64,000 bases of DNA from JBELHO01 sp042091375 (GCA_042091375.1 JBELHO010000012.1:17091-81090), one strand, 5' to 3'. Shown: positions 53,219-62,411, counted from the stretch's first letter. The notes: generated by a model not told the origin, from the sequence alone. Made by a program: numbers and translations.

Positions 53219-55729
53219 TTATGGTTTACATATTATGTCACCGAGACGTCGCAAATATGGCGAGCCTTTGCTGGTAGAAAATCGCAAACGGCAAATCTCT
53301 TTGCCTTTTTGTTTAACAACAAACTCCTCATTGGTGGCGATTTCACCTTGAAAATAGCCATTTTTGTTGGTAAACATGTAGTCCCTAGTACCGGAAATAA
53401 CAACATTTTCAAGTGGTTGGTTATTAATATCTAGCAAGCGCCCCAATACAGCTTGCACATTACTGACCTGCCATTGCAGTGTTGCCATATTGCCAGCAAA
53501 AATTGTCACATCACGTGCGCCATGTTCAAACCGGCCGGAGGCCCCACCTACAGGCGCTAGCCGAACAGAATAGGTATCATAGGCTGGCAAGAAGATAGGT
53601 ATGGATTGTCCCATCCGTATTCTAGCCCTGGGCGCGTTATTAATAAGGACATCAGCTTCGAAATTTGGATTGTCTCCGTTGACAGAGACCATGATGCCGC
53701 TATCACCTAGGTTGCGTCCACCAAAGCTCACTCTATTGCCACCTATTGCAACACTGGTATTAAAATTTGAAGCGTATCGAGTACCACTATTCGCTTGGTT
53801 TGAAACGTGCTCTACTTGGCCAGCAAGACGACCATACTGACCGTCAAGTGTCACCTCGCCCCGTACACGTTCATTATCAAAATCACGCGCGTAGCCAGCC
53901 GCAACCGATAGATCGCTATTAATAGAGGCAACATCTGTTGAATAGTTAGCCAGCACGCTGCCTAATAGGCTATTGCGTTTTACCGAGTTAACTTGCCGAT
54001 ATGCGTTGCCTACTTGGTTGAACACTGAAAAATTGCGCTTGTTAAAATTGACTCGAATGCCAATACGCGCATCCCAACCAGTACTACTGCGCTGTCCTTC
54101 TGCAAAAAAGGTAAGCTGTGTGTTTGTTCCGACGCGAAATGCGTAGTCAACACTGGGGCCGAACGCGTAAAATTGATCTTGTTCGCCAAGTTGATAATAG
54201 GATCCGGCCAGACGAAAATTTGCATTTCCTATACGCATGCCAATATTTCCACCGTATTGTTGGCTGTCACCGACTAAAAAGTTTATATTGTCGACAGAGG
54301 TAATAGCCGAACCTTTATTGCCTGATACTAAACCGAAACCTGGTCCCCAGGTTCGCCGCACATAGAGGTTTGCCGAAAACCTATCGAAATCAAACCAAGA
54401 CAGTTCGGCGTTTAAGCCAAAATTACCCTCATTGCCAACCAGCCCCGCAAATCGTGCACGCTTACCACTGCCGAAAATGCTAGCTCCCGTTTCAGCCACA
54501 ATGTCTGAATTGACCATAAGTGCGCCAGCATCAACAGCAAAATGATCATTTAGACGGTAAGCTGTAGTTGCCTGTACGACCAGTTCATCGGACCAATCAG
54601 GCATCGACGAATTGCTATCTGTTGCTAATGCCCCACCACTTATTGACCATGCTAACCGTCCAGGCGGCGGCAGTGATAGCTGCTTTGTGAAGAACCGCAT
54701 TTCACGGCGAGGTTCAGCACCGTCTTCAATTATCTCAATGGAAATATTATACGCGCCTGATGGAAAACCTGAAGTATCTATTGTCTGATGACCTTGATCA
54801 TACAGCCCACTAGCAAGTAAACGACCGTTGCGAAAGGTATTAACCTTTGAACGCCTAGTTAAAAATACAATAAGTGGTTTTGCAAAGACCTCATCCCCCC
54901 CGGAAAGTGTATCGAATTCAGTGCCGACACTGGCTCCAAAAATGCGTGTTTGACCAGTAAAACTCAACGGTGATGAAAAAAATAGCCCTCCCCGATAGCG
55001 ATGTCCACCTGCGTCTAACTCTGCGGCAACAATCTGGGTGTCGAACCCGTCATAACTACTCTGGGAGAATTCTGTGATCAATCGTGTATTACGCCATGCA
55101 AAGGTAGAACGGTTTTGGATTGTGTAATTAGTAGCCTCGCTTTCTGCGCCACTAAGTGCACCAGCAAAGTTGCTGATCAGCGATATCCCCGCATCGGGTA
55201 TGGGAAGATAGGTAGTATTTTCAGACTGCTCTATCGCAAAAAATTTAGGTGCAATAAACAAATCAAGTCGAAAAATTTCAGCATCATAAATAATACTCGC
55301 AACCTCAGGTGACAACATACCGCAACCATCTCGCGTCGATGTTCGGCATACCAATTCTGGGTGAGTTTTGAGTTTACCCTGCAGTGCTGGGATAACCAAT
55401 TGTGGCTCGGTAATCTTAGCGATCAGTTTGATCACTTGTTCTGGTTCATCAAATACGAAGAGTCCAGGCTCATAAATGCCCGAAGTGGTAGCAAACATAA
55501 CTCCGCCTAAGTACACATCAACCACCACAGGTGTTGGTTTAAGCAGATCAGTAAATTCTTTGGGCGGCTCTGCATAAAAGTTTGGCCCAGTTCGGTATAC
55601 ACTAGCTTTACTTTCATTATTAATCACTGGGGGCTGATCCACCGTAAAACCTGCCTGGTAGTGTTTTGCCGAGTTCTGGTTACTGACGAAAGCAGCACCA
55701 GCCAACAAAATTGACACCATTAAATGCAA
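53219..55729 (-). CDS. Outer-membrane usher of CS1/alpha-type pilus
   Basis: An 836-residue usher with a short signal peptide, an N-terminal domain (PVVVDVYLGGVMF, FDEPEQVIKLI) like the TcfC/CooC ushers of alpha-type fimbriae, a 24-strand barrel region, and a C-terminal domain ending with a carboxypeptidase-like repeat (RLLDINNQPLENVVISG). It would thread subunits across the outer membrane. The TTG start is favoured because AGGAG lies six bases before it, while the next ATG is 15 bases away. It follows the minor subunit gene by 9 bases. Base composition seems somewhat higher in GC than in neighbours. Confidence 0.85.
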   Translation of the reverse strand: MHLMVSILLAGAAFVSNQNSAKHYQAGFTVDQPPVINNESKASVYRTGPNFYAEPPKEFTDLLKPTPVVVDVYLGGVMFATTSGIYEPGLFVFDEPEQVIKLIAKITEPQLVIPALQGKLKTHPELVCRTSTRDGCGMLSPEVASIIYDAEIFRLDLFIAPKFFAIEQSENTTYLPIPDAGISLISNFAGALSGAESEATNYTIQNRSTFAWRNTRLITEFSQSSYDGFDTQIVAAELDAGGHRYRGGLFFSSPLSFTGQTRIFGASVGTEFDTLSGGDEVFAKPLIVFLTRRSKVNTFRNGRLLASGLYDQGHQTIDTSGFPSGAYNISIEIIEDGAEPRREMRFFTKQLSLPPPGRLAWSISGGALATDSNSSMPDWSDELVVQATTAYRLNDHFAVDAGALMVNSDIVAETGASIFGSGKRARFAGLVGNEGNFGLNAELSWFDFDRFSANLYVRRTWGPGFGLVSGNKGSAITSVDNINFLVGDSQQYGGNIGMRIGNANFRLAGSYYQLGEQDQFYAFGPSVDYAFRVGTNTQLTFFAEGQRSSTGWDARIGIRVNFNKRNFSVFNQVGNAYRQVNSVKRNSLLGSVLANYSTDVASINSDLSVAAGYARDFDNERVRGEVTLDGQYGRLAGQVEHVSNQANSGTRYASNFNTSVAIGGNRVSFGGRNLGDSGIMVSVNGDNPNFEADVLINNAPRARIRMGQSIPIFLPAYDTYSVRLAPVGGASGRFEHGARDVTIFAGNMATLQWQVSNVQAVLGRLLDINNQPLENVVISGTRDYMFTNKNGYFQGEIATNEEFVVKQKGKEICRLRFSTSKGSPYLRRLGDIICKP

Positions 55730-55738
55730 ATTACACTC

Positions 55739-56233
55739 CTACTGAGGCGCAATGGTGAGTGACAAGGTACCCGAGTAGTTAACACCTGATGAGGCTGCAC
55801 TCAGATCGCTAGGACTGATCACTAAGATCAAACTAGCAGACTGCAATGTACCGCTCGCACATGCTGACTGGTTGGCACTAGTACTTTGCAAGCCAAGCGG
55901 CACACCTATAGAAAGTTCTGCTCCGCTAGTCTGCCCCGGCTGGTCATTCCACTCAATTGAATAAAGTAGCTCTGAAGAACTGCTACTGGCAAGACTAAAT
56001 GCACCATTATTGCCTGAACCTTGTGCCGTCACACTGTAACCATTGCCTACTATGTCGCTGAATACGCACAGTGATTGCGCATCACGGACGCCTAACTGTG
56101 TGCGAATATTATTCAAAGTGACGTCGCGAAGGCCGTAAATATTCACGGATTGTGCGTCCAATTCAGAAATAAAGCAGCTAGAAAACAACACTAGCACCTG
56201 TACTATAACCGTGCGCAAGCTCATGTTCGGCAT
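55739..56233 (-). CDS. Small pilus subunit, probably minor or tip
   Basis: A 164-residue exported protein with a signal peptide (to about residue 27) and one pilin-like domain. It shares with the two upstream subunits a cysteine near the middle and another later, a YSVTAQGSG strand, an LLYSIEWND strand, and a C-terminal YSGTLSLTIAPQ strand. It is more divergent than those two, so it may be the tip or an adaptor. The ATG is 11 bases from GGAG; a TTG directly before it has better spacing and may be the true start. Confidence 0.75.
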   Translation of the reverse strand: MPNMSLRTVIVQVLVLFSSCFISELDAQSVNIYGLRDVTLNNIRTQLGVRDAQSLCVFSDIVGNGYSVTAQGSGNNGAFSLASSSSSELLYSIEWNDQPGQTSGAELSIGVPLGLQSTSANQSACASGTLQSASLILVISPSDLSAASSGVNYSGTLSLTIAPQ

Positions 56234-56254
56234 CAAAAAGACTGCTCCAAAATA

Positions 56255-56824
56255 TTAGTTAGGTGTTACAAGTAGTGTTAACACTCCAGTATAGGTGGTG
56301 GAAGCTTCCATTGCGGCAATTTCACTGTTCTCTATCGTCACAACAAATGAAGCTGTTGTCCCACCGCCGCAATCGGACTGCGTTGCAGTCGTAGTAAACT
56401 GGACTGATTTAGTATTGGCGGTAAGTAACTTATTCGAAGGTGTGGAGCCATCATCCCCCCAATATAAACGGTAAGATAGTGTGCGCGCTCCGTCATTAAG
56501 AGCAAAAGCATTAGCTGGGCCATCACCACTCGCCGTTATAAAATATCCACCAGATGGAAGATTACTTGACACACAGACCTGATCACCCATAGTTGCCCCT
56601 GCTCCAATCGCTAACTGAGTAGCAAGAAACGTCGCATCAAAGGTAATATCGTCGAGGTCAGTAATATTGACCTCTGAAGTAACTGATGCATTTATTGTCA
56701 CCGTCCCCGTTGATGTTGGTCCCGGCGTACCTTGTGTAGCTGCATGGGCAGTTGTGCCCAACATCAAAGAATAAGATAGCGCGAAAAGGTTGTATTTAAC
56801 TATTTTCTTTATCTCGAGTTGCAC
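56255..56824 (-). CDS. Pilus subunit, paralogue 2
   Basis: A 189-residue exported pilin-like protein. After the signal peptide (ending near AHAA) it has the ATQGTPGPTSTGTVTINAS N-terminus, two cysteines likely to form a disulfide, an SGGYFITASGDG strand, RTLSYRLYWGDDG, and a final YTGVLTLLVTPN strand. It is closely similar along its length to the gene upstream (56989-57549), consistent with tandem duplication. The start is GTG, eight bases after AGGAG. Confidence 0.8.
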   Translation of the reverse strand: MQLEIKKIVKYNLFALSYSLMLGTTAHAATQGTPGPTSTGTVTINASVTSEVNITDLDDITFDATFLATQLAIGAGATMGDQVCVSSNLPSGGYFITASGDGPANAFALNDGARTLSYRLYWGDDGSTPSNKLLTANTKSVQFTTTATQSDCGGGTTASFVVTIENSEIAAMEASTTYTGVLTLLVTPN

Positions 56825-56988
56825 AATAATGACTCCTGATGCAATGCTTGTAAGTAATACTTATTGCAAGCTTATTAAGTTGTTCAGCATGTAAAGATTG
56901 ACAATATTCAAAAATATCAATCCCTGTCCTCATAGTTTAAAAGCCTATCACTTAATGTGACATATGGTGAAAGCGATCAGGCTACTAG

Positions 56989-57549
56989 CTAATTGGGGGT
57001 GACCAACAAGGTCAATACACCTGTGTAATTACTCGATGCTTCCATTGCGGCTATTTCACTGTTAGCTATAGTCACAACAAAAGACGCCGTGGTCGCACCG
57101 CCACAATCAGTTTGTGTCGCTGTAGAAATGAATTGGGAAGACTTAGTATTAGTAGACAAAGAGGTGGTGCTGATATTATCACTCCAATCTAAATTGTAAG
57201 CCAGTGTCCTCGCGCCATCATTAAGTGCAAAAGCATTGGCTGCACCATCACCGCTAGCGGTAATAAAATAGCCACCTGAAGGAAGGTTACTCCACACACA
57301 GACATCATCTGACTGAGTTGCCCCAGCGCCAATCGCTAATTGAGTAGAAAGTAACGTCGCATCAAAAGTAATATCGTCAAGGTCAGTGATATTGACCTCG
57401 GAGGTAATTGATGCATTTATCGTCACTGTACCCGTTGATGTCGGTCCCGGTGTACCTTGCGTAGCAGCATAGGCAGTTGAACCTAATGTCAAAAAACACA
57501 AGGCAACTAAAAAACAGTATTTCACAGGATTTTGGTATTTGTGTTTCAC
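56989..57549 (-). CDS. Pilus subunit, paralogue 1 (probable major subunit)
   Basis: A 186-residue exported pilin-like protein and first gene of the operon, the usual place of the major subunit. It has a signal peptide ending near AYAA, then the same N-terminal motif, disulfide cysteines, SGGYFITASGDG strand and terminal YTGVLTLLVTPN strand as paralogue 2. It differs mainly in the middle strand region (LDWSDNIST). The start is GTG with AAGGAG eight bases before it. Confidence 0.82.
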   Translation of the reverse strand: MKHKYQNPVKYCFLVALCFLTLGSTAYAATQGTPGPTSTGTVTINASITSEVNITDLDDITFDATLLSTQLAIGAGATQSDDVCVWSNLPSGGYFITASGDGAANAFALNDGARTLAYNLDWSDNISTTSLSTNTKSSQFISTATQTDCGGATTASFVVTIANSEIAAMEASSNYTGVLTLLVTPN

Positions 57550-57895
57550 TTTGTTTACTCCTTGATATCGTTATTTAATATTTAGCAGAGCATAATAATT
57601 TGTCAAGTTGATGGTTTTTAGCTGCTGATGTTCACACTTATCATGCCTTTTTCTAGACTTTCACTGGAATACAGTAACTGTGTCAACATTGTTTATTTTA
57701 ACGTTTTATATATATTTTAAGGTTAAATTAGGTGTTTTAAGGTAATAATAGAGATGAGGTCTAAACAAATATCAGCCATAAACAGCCAAAAAATAACGGC
57801 GCTGTTTTTAGTCATACATTTGTACTATAATTAATCAAACTGTATTTGCATAAATACAAAACACAGAGTGTATGACAAAAATGGATCACCGATAA
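57550..57895. other. Divergent promoter region, pilus operon and surface protein
   Basis: These 346 AT-rich bases separate the leftward pilus operon from the rightward exported-protein gene. A TATAAT-like -10 at 57826-57831 may serve the rightward gene, with a weak -35. An inverted repeat lies 37 bases before its start. No ORF is supported. Confidence 0.5.
57841..57858. promoter_or_regulatory. Inverted repeat TGTATTTGCATAAATACA
   Basis: Seven-base perfect arms TGTATTT and AAATACA flank GCAT. It lies just after a TATAAT-like element and 37 bases before the surface-protein start, a position suited to an operator. No regulator is nearby. Confidence 0.4.
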
Positions 57896-58627
57896 ATGAA
57901 AAGATCAATATTCAGTCTTATAGCATTCAGTACTTTGAGCTTTTTTCACTGTACTGCAAATAGCAGTTTGCTTGTCAATGGGAGTTTCGAGCAGGTAACC
58001 TTCAGTGATAATAGCAGTGTTACCGGCTTAATTCACAACCATGACTTATCTACATACCCAAACAAAAACCGCGCTTGGGATGTTTTTTTCGATCTGCCGG
58101 GTTGGTCGACCATTTTGGGTAATGGTATTGAATTACAGCGCAACATTGTCGCGACACCTCAGCATGGCTCTCATCATGTAGAATTAGATTCACATCGCAA
58201 AGTGGGTGCAAATTCAGCGATGAATCAATCATTGTCTTCACTTATCACTGGCGATGACTACCTTCTCAGCTTTTATTACAAACCGAGAACAAACACCACA
58301 AATGACAATGGTATTAAAGTCTTTTGGTATGATGACACAGTCACTTTTGCACCAACTATGACACCTAGTTTGATTGTTGACAGTACTAAAAAACTCAGTT
58401 CATCGTGGACTTTACAATCGGTTTTACTGACCGCCGATGCAACGCAAATGAATTTAAGCTTTGCTGCCTTTGGCAAGGAAAATACTCTTGGTGGCTTAAT
58501 TGATAATATTAGCCTTGTTAAAGTGAATGAAACATCTCAACTGAGTATTATTGCTATCTTTAGCTTAATTGCTGGTTTGGTTGTTTACCGCCAACGAAAA
58601 TTATCACTCAAGCACACTTTTAAGTAA
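57896..58627 (+). CDS. Exported DUF642-like protein with degenerate PEP-CTERM-like tail
   Basis: A 243-residue protein with a signal peptide (about 1-23). The mature part begins LLVNGSFEQ and has WDVFFDLPGWSTI, GIELQRN and HHVELDSH segments, as in DUF642 and related carbohydrate-binding-like proteins. The C-terminus has the exact layout of a PEP-CTERM signal: a short motif, one hydrophobic helix (LSIIAIFSLIAGLVVY), then RQRK. The motif reads NETS where PEP-S is expected, so exosortase sorting is doubtful. No exosortase is in the window. A weak terminator follows. Confidence 0.65.
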   Translation: MKRSIFSLIAFSTLSFFHCTANSSLLVNGSFEQVTFSDNSSVTGLIHNHDLSTYPNKNRAWDVFFDLPGWSTILGNGIELQRNIVATPQHGSHHVELDSHRKVGANSAMNQSLSSLITGDDYLLSFYYKPRTNTTNDNGIKVFWYDDTVTFAPTMTPSLIVDSTKKLSSSWTLQSVLLTADATQMNLSFAAFGKENTLGGLIDNISLVKVNETSQLSIIAIFSLIAGLVVYRQRKLSLKHTFK

Positions 58628-58628
58628 A

Positions 58629-58652
58629 TTGACAGTGAGCATGTCAGTTTTT
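58629..58652 (+). terminator. Weak terminator of the surface-protein gene
   Basis: TTGACA pairs with TGTCAG (one wobble) around a 7-base loop, followed by five T, two bases after the stop. The stem is short. Confidence 0.45.
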
Positions 58653-58713
58653 GTGATGAGTTATCAATGATTTATCGCTAACTAATCGCTAATCACAAAT
58701 CACTAACTACCAA

Positions 58714-59733
58714 TCACCAATGGTGTTTATTGATCAGTTGCATTGCTTGTTGATGATACTTAGTTAAATGTAAAATAGCATCAATATCCATTTTTGGTAT
58801 TCCCCAAGAATTTAACATACTTGCTGCTGATAATTCAGTTCTTACCGGATATTCGTAATTCATTTCAGTGTAAATTTTTTGCGCATCCAAGGTTGCTAAA
58901 AACTCTACAAAGCGAATAGCATTATCCTTATTTTTTGCCGCACGAGTAACCGCAGCACCACTGATATTAACATGTACCCCCTGTTGTTTAGCATTTGGAA
59001 AAACTACGCCAACTTGTTGGTAAACTTGTCTGTCGCTTTGCTTATTGCTGGCAGACAACATGCCATAATAATAGGTGTTAGCAATGGCAAGGTCACAGTT
59101 TCCTTTGGCAATTTTACGCAACTGATCTCTATCGCCGCCATGAGGACGTTCAGCTAAATTTTTGACAAATTGCTCGATCCAATTATCGGTCCATTGTTCA
59201 CCATAGCGGTAAATAAAACTGGCTATCATCGAGCGATTATAGAAATGGCTGCCCTTTCGACTGCAAATTTTTCCTCGCCATTTTTTATCCGTTAATTGTT
59301 GATAATGCGTGATATTTACATTTTCTTTAGTGGCTTTTGCATAAAAAATAGCTCTGGCGCGTAACGATACCGCATACCAGTAGTTTTCAGGATCGCGCAA
59401 TTTTTTAGGGATGTTGTCAGTGAGAAATGTTGAATGAATGGGCTGTATTAAATTGAGCTGTTTAGCTCTTTCTAAGCGAGCAACATCGACTGTCAGAAGT
59501 ACATCGGCAAAACTGTTATCACCATCGGCGATCAATCTATCCATTAATACATCCGCTTTACCGCTAACCACATTTACCTTAATACCGGTTTGTTGGCGAA
59601 ACTCATTTAACAACGGCTCGATCAGTTCGGTTTTGCGAAATGAATAGATATTAACGCTTTGCTGTACCGCATAAACTTTATCCACATACAGTATATTTGT
59701 ACAAATAATTGTCAGTAATAATGTCAGTTTCAT
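58714..59733 (-). CDS. Fe(3+) ABC transporter substrate-binding protein
   Basis: A 339-residue periplasmic iron-binding protein of the FutA/FbpA/IdiA type. The signal peptide ends near VYAV, the first strand is VNIYSFRK, and the paired tyrosines that bind iron are in ANTYYYG. Conserved WYAVSLRARAIFY is also present. The ATG is preferred over the TTG just before it. No permease or ATPase gene is adjacent, so it must serve a transporter encoded elsewhere. A Fur-like box lies directly upstream. Confidence 0.88.
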   Translation of the reverse strand: MKLTLLLTIICTNILYVDKVYAVQQSVNIYSFRKTELIEPLLNEFRQQTGIKVNVVSGKADVLMDRLIADGDNSFADVLLTVDVARLERAKQLNLIQPIHSTFLTDNIPKKLRDPENYWYAVSLRARAIFYAKATKENVNITHYQQLTDKKWRGKICSRKGSHFYNRSMIASFIYRYGEQWTDNWIEQFVKNLAERPHGGDRDQLRKIAKGNCDLAIANTYYYGMLSASNKQSDRQVYQQVGVVFPNAKQQGVHVNISGAAVTRAAKNKDNAIRFVEFLATLDAQKIYTEMNYEYPVRTELSAASMLNSWGIPKMDIDAILHLTKYHQQAMQLINKHHW

Positions 59734-59748
59734 CAAAAGACCTAATAC

Positions 59749-59768
59749 AAATGATAATTATTTGCATT
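59749..59768. promoter_or_regulatory. Fur-like box in the divergent iron/c-di-GMP promoter
   Basis: AAATGATAATTATTTGCATT resembles the Fur consensus (GATAATGATAATCATTATC) with its AATGATAATTATT core. It fills most of the 54 bases between the divergent iron-binding protein and the GGDEF-EAL gene. Confidence 0.7.
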
Positions 59769-59787
59769 AAAGCATTAATACGTTATC

Positions 59788-62208
59788 ATGTACAGTATTG
59801 ATTTATGGCTTATAACGAATACATTTATTGTGATCAAGATAGCGAATAGTCGACATCTATTGCGCCAACTTCTCGGCCTTTTCTTATCGTGTACATTGGG
59901 TATATGTTTATCTTATGCAACCTTCTCAGTTATTAAGTACTATGAGCAGCAAAATGCTCAACACCAATTTAAAGCTAAATTCAGAGATAAGTTAACCACC
60001 CTATCTCAGGCCGTGTCTTCGATTGATAAAGTATTTCTTGCCACACGCAGTTTACTAACCATATCACCGCAACTCTCACAACGAGAATTTTCTGATTTGA
60101 TCAATACTGATTTCCTTGCCAACACCGGTATGCAAGGATTGCAATGGGCACCACGAGTGAATAAAGCTGATATTAATCGCTTTGAACTAGCAGTGCGAGA
60201 AAACGGTATTTTTGATTACCAAGTAAGAACTGTGTCGACAGGTTCAACAAGATGCCAACCGGTTGATAAACAGCATATATTCCCTGTACTTTTTGCCCAA
60301 CCGGCTAATCTTATTGGCCACGAACTCGGTCTGCACTTAAGCAGTGATTGTTATATTGCACAAAACATGGCGGACTCTCTAGTCAGTCGAAAAATGACCA
60401 TGTCGCATTTTACTAATGCTTCCGGTGAAGGTGGTCTTAAATTATTACAACCGCTATTTACTATGAACGATGAATTGCGCGGTTATCTTGTCGGTATAGT
60501 GATGATCAACCAATTGGTTGATAGCCTTTGGGGTGATCTGAATTTATCGGAAAAGCATCAACTATTTATTTTTAATGGCAGTGCTAAACGGCAGAAAATC
60601 TATGCTTCTAAATGGCTCGAAAACTGTCTGAGCCATTGTAGCAATCAAATAGTCAGCAACACCTTAATGGCTAATATTCCTTTCGCTGATCAAGTTTGGC
60701 AAATTCAGTTTAATGAGTATGGTAGTGACAATCGCAGTGACTATTATGCTTATGGTGCTGCCCTAACCGTATTATTCTTAACCTTGATGTTTAATTTATA
60801 TTTTTGGACAAACAGCAATAAGGTTAAATGGGCCAATAACCTTATTGCTCAAAGGACAGAATCTTTGCAATACCAAGCCCATCACGATGAATTAACCCAG
60901 CTGTTGAATCGTCAAGCGTTAACCTTAGCGCTTGAAAAATTGACCTGTGGTAGTGCTAAAGCAACGAAAGTCAGTTTTTGTTTGTTGTTTATTGATCTGG
61001 ATCACTTCAAAAAAATCAATGACACCATGGGCCATCTAGTAGGTGATAAGCTGCTACAAAAAGTAGCGAAGCGCTTAAACTCAATAGCTCGCCATGATGA
61101 CTTGGTTTTTCGTTTTGGTGGTGATGAATTTGTTATCATTTTACACAACAGCTACGACAAAGTACAAATTCAGCAAATCGCTCAGCGTATTTTAACCCAA
61201 ATAGAAAAAGTGTTTGTCATAGATGATAGTCAATATCGAATAGGGGCCAGTATAGGGGCGTCAATCGTTGATCAAACAAAAACCCTAGCAAGTGAGATTT
61301 TGCGCAATGCTGATATTGCCATGTACGAGGCAAAAAAATTAGGTCGCGGCCAAGTTGTATTTTTTAGTGCCGATATGTATCAACACATAGTTTACAAACA
61401 AACCATTGAAAATGCTCTTGAATTAGCAATAAATAGCAATCAACTCACCTTGTACTTCCAACCCATTGAACAAAAAAACCAACTCAAAGGTTTTGAAGCG
61501 CTCAGTCGGTGGCAGCATCCTCAACGCGGTATGATCTTACCTCATGATTTTATCACAATTGCCGAAGAAACCGGCTTGATCCACAGCTTAGGTCGCTGGC
61601 TAATTGATCGCGCATGCCAGCAACTGCAACAATGGCTTAGTGTCTATTCTCTCCAACAATGCCCTTACATCAGTATTAATGTTTCACCAATCCAGTTATC
61701 ACAAACAAACATAAGTAATGAAATCATTAATGCCTTGCAACGCTATCAACTACCAGGAGAATTGCTCGTTGTTGAATTAACTGAGTCGGCCTTGATCAAC
61801 AACAAACAAAAGGTAAAACAGCACTTACACGCTTTACGTAAAATTGGTGTGCGTATTTATCTCGACGATTTTGGCACCGGATTTTCTTCTTTGTCACTAC
61901 TACGCGACTTTCCTATTGATGTATTAAAAATTGATCGTAGCTTTATTATTGATATCGGTGAACAAGACGAGGAGTCACAAAATTTAGTGCGCGCTATAAT
62001 TAGCATGGCTTCGGCTTTGAATATGGGAGTGATAGCTGAAGGTGTTGAAAATTTAACCACCAAAAATTGGTTGTACTCAGCCAACTGTTTCACTCTACAG
62101 GGTTACTATTTATCAAAGCCTTTAACAAAACAAAAAGCAATGGACTATCTTATTCAAGATAGACAAGAAGTACCCCATGAACTGAGTCTGCACACCGTAT
62201 CTATTTAA
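59788..62208 (+). CDS. CHASE-GGDEF-EAL protein, c-di-GMP synthase/phosphodiesterase
   Basis: An 806-residue inner-membrane signalling protein. One membrane helix (about 28-50) precedes a periplasmic CHASE sensor domain (about 75-320), then a second helix (about 326-344). The GGDEF domain (about 365-520) has an intact GGDEF motif and an RHDD inhibitory site five residues before it. The EAL domain (about 545-790) keeps EALSRW, the NVSP asparagine, ELTES, DDFGTG, LKIDRSF and AEGVE, so both activities look possible. The ATG has no strong ribosome site; a later GTG is an alternative. It shares its promoter region with the iron-binding gene. Confidence 0.92.
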   Translation: MYSIDLWLITNTFIVIKIANSRHLLRQLLGLFLSCTLGICLSYATFSVIKYYEQQNAQHQFKAKFRDKLTTLSQAVSSIDKVFLATRSLLTISPQLSQREFSDLINTDFLANTGMQGLQWAPRVNKADINRFELAVRENGIFDYQVRTVSTGSTRCQPVDKQHIFPVLFAQPANLIGHELGLHLSSDCYIAQNMADSLVSRKMTMSHFTNASGEGGLKLLQPLFTMNDELRGYLVGIVMINQLVDSLWGDLNLSEKHQLFIFNGSAKRQKIYASKWLENCLSHCSNQIVSNTLMANIPFADQVWQIQFNEYGSDNRSDYYAYGAALTVLFLTLMFNLYFWTNSNKVKWANNLIAQRTESLQYQAHHDELTQLLNRQALTLALEKLTCGSAKATKVSFCLLFIDLDHFKKINDTMGHLVGDKLLQKVAKRLNSIARHDDLVFRFGGDEFVIILHNSYDKVQIQQIAQRILTQIEKVFVIDDSQYRIGASIGASIVDQTKTLASEILRNADIAMYEAKKLGRGQVVFFSADMYQHIVYKQTIENALELAINSNQLTLYFQPIEQKNQLKGFEALSRWQHPQRGMILPHDFITIAEETGLIHSLGRWLIDRACQQLQQWLSVYSLQQCPYISINVSPIQLSQTNISNEIINALQRYQLPGELLVVELTESALINNKQKVKQHLHALRKIGVRIYLDDFGTGFSSLSLLRDFPIDVLKIDRSFIIDIGEQDEESQNLVRAIISMASALNMGVIAEGVENLTTKNWLYSANCFTLQGYYLSKPLTKQKAMDYLIQDRQEVPHELSLHTVSI

Positions 62209-62377
62209 CCTCTCTGTAAAATCTTACCTACTTTTGGGCAAAGTAGTTATTGACGATTTTGGTTGCGATGGCCTGCTATTTCACTATACCAACCATTAAA
62301 AGCTGGTCTTATGCTGTTGTCGCGACCAATAGTAATTTATTGCGAAGATCGCTTTTAAATAATTAAAATAACACCTA

Positions 62378-62397
62378 TACTGTAATTTTATACAGTT
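62378..62397 (+). promoter_or_regulatory. LexA (SOS) box of umuDC
   Basis: TACTGTAATTTTATACAGTT contains CTGT-N8-ACAG, an exact match to the core of the gammaproteobacterial SOS box, 15 bases before the umuD start. LexA should repress the operon until DNA damage. Confidence 0.92.
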
Positions 62398-62411
62398 AGT
62401 ACATATGTGCA

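Noticed and set aside
52496..57549. Csu-type archaic pilus
   Set aside because: The usher N-terminal region resembles TcfC/CooC ushers more, and the gene order subunits-usher-chaperone does not fit csuA/B-A-B-C-D-E.
58660..58712. Loose repeat of AATCRCTAAC-like words after the surface-protein gene
   Set aside because: The copies vary in length and sequence, so it is no more than a low-complexity stretch on present evidence.
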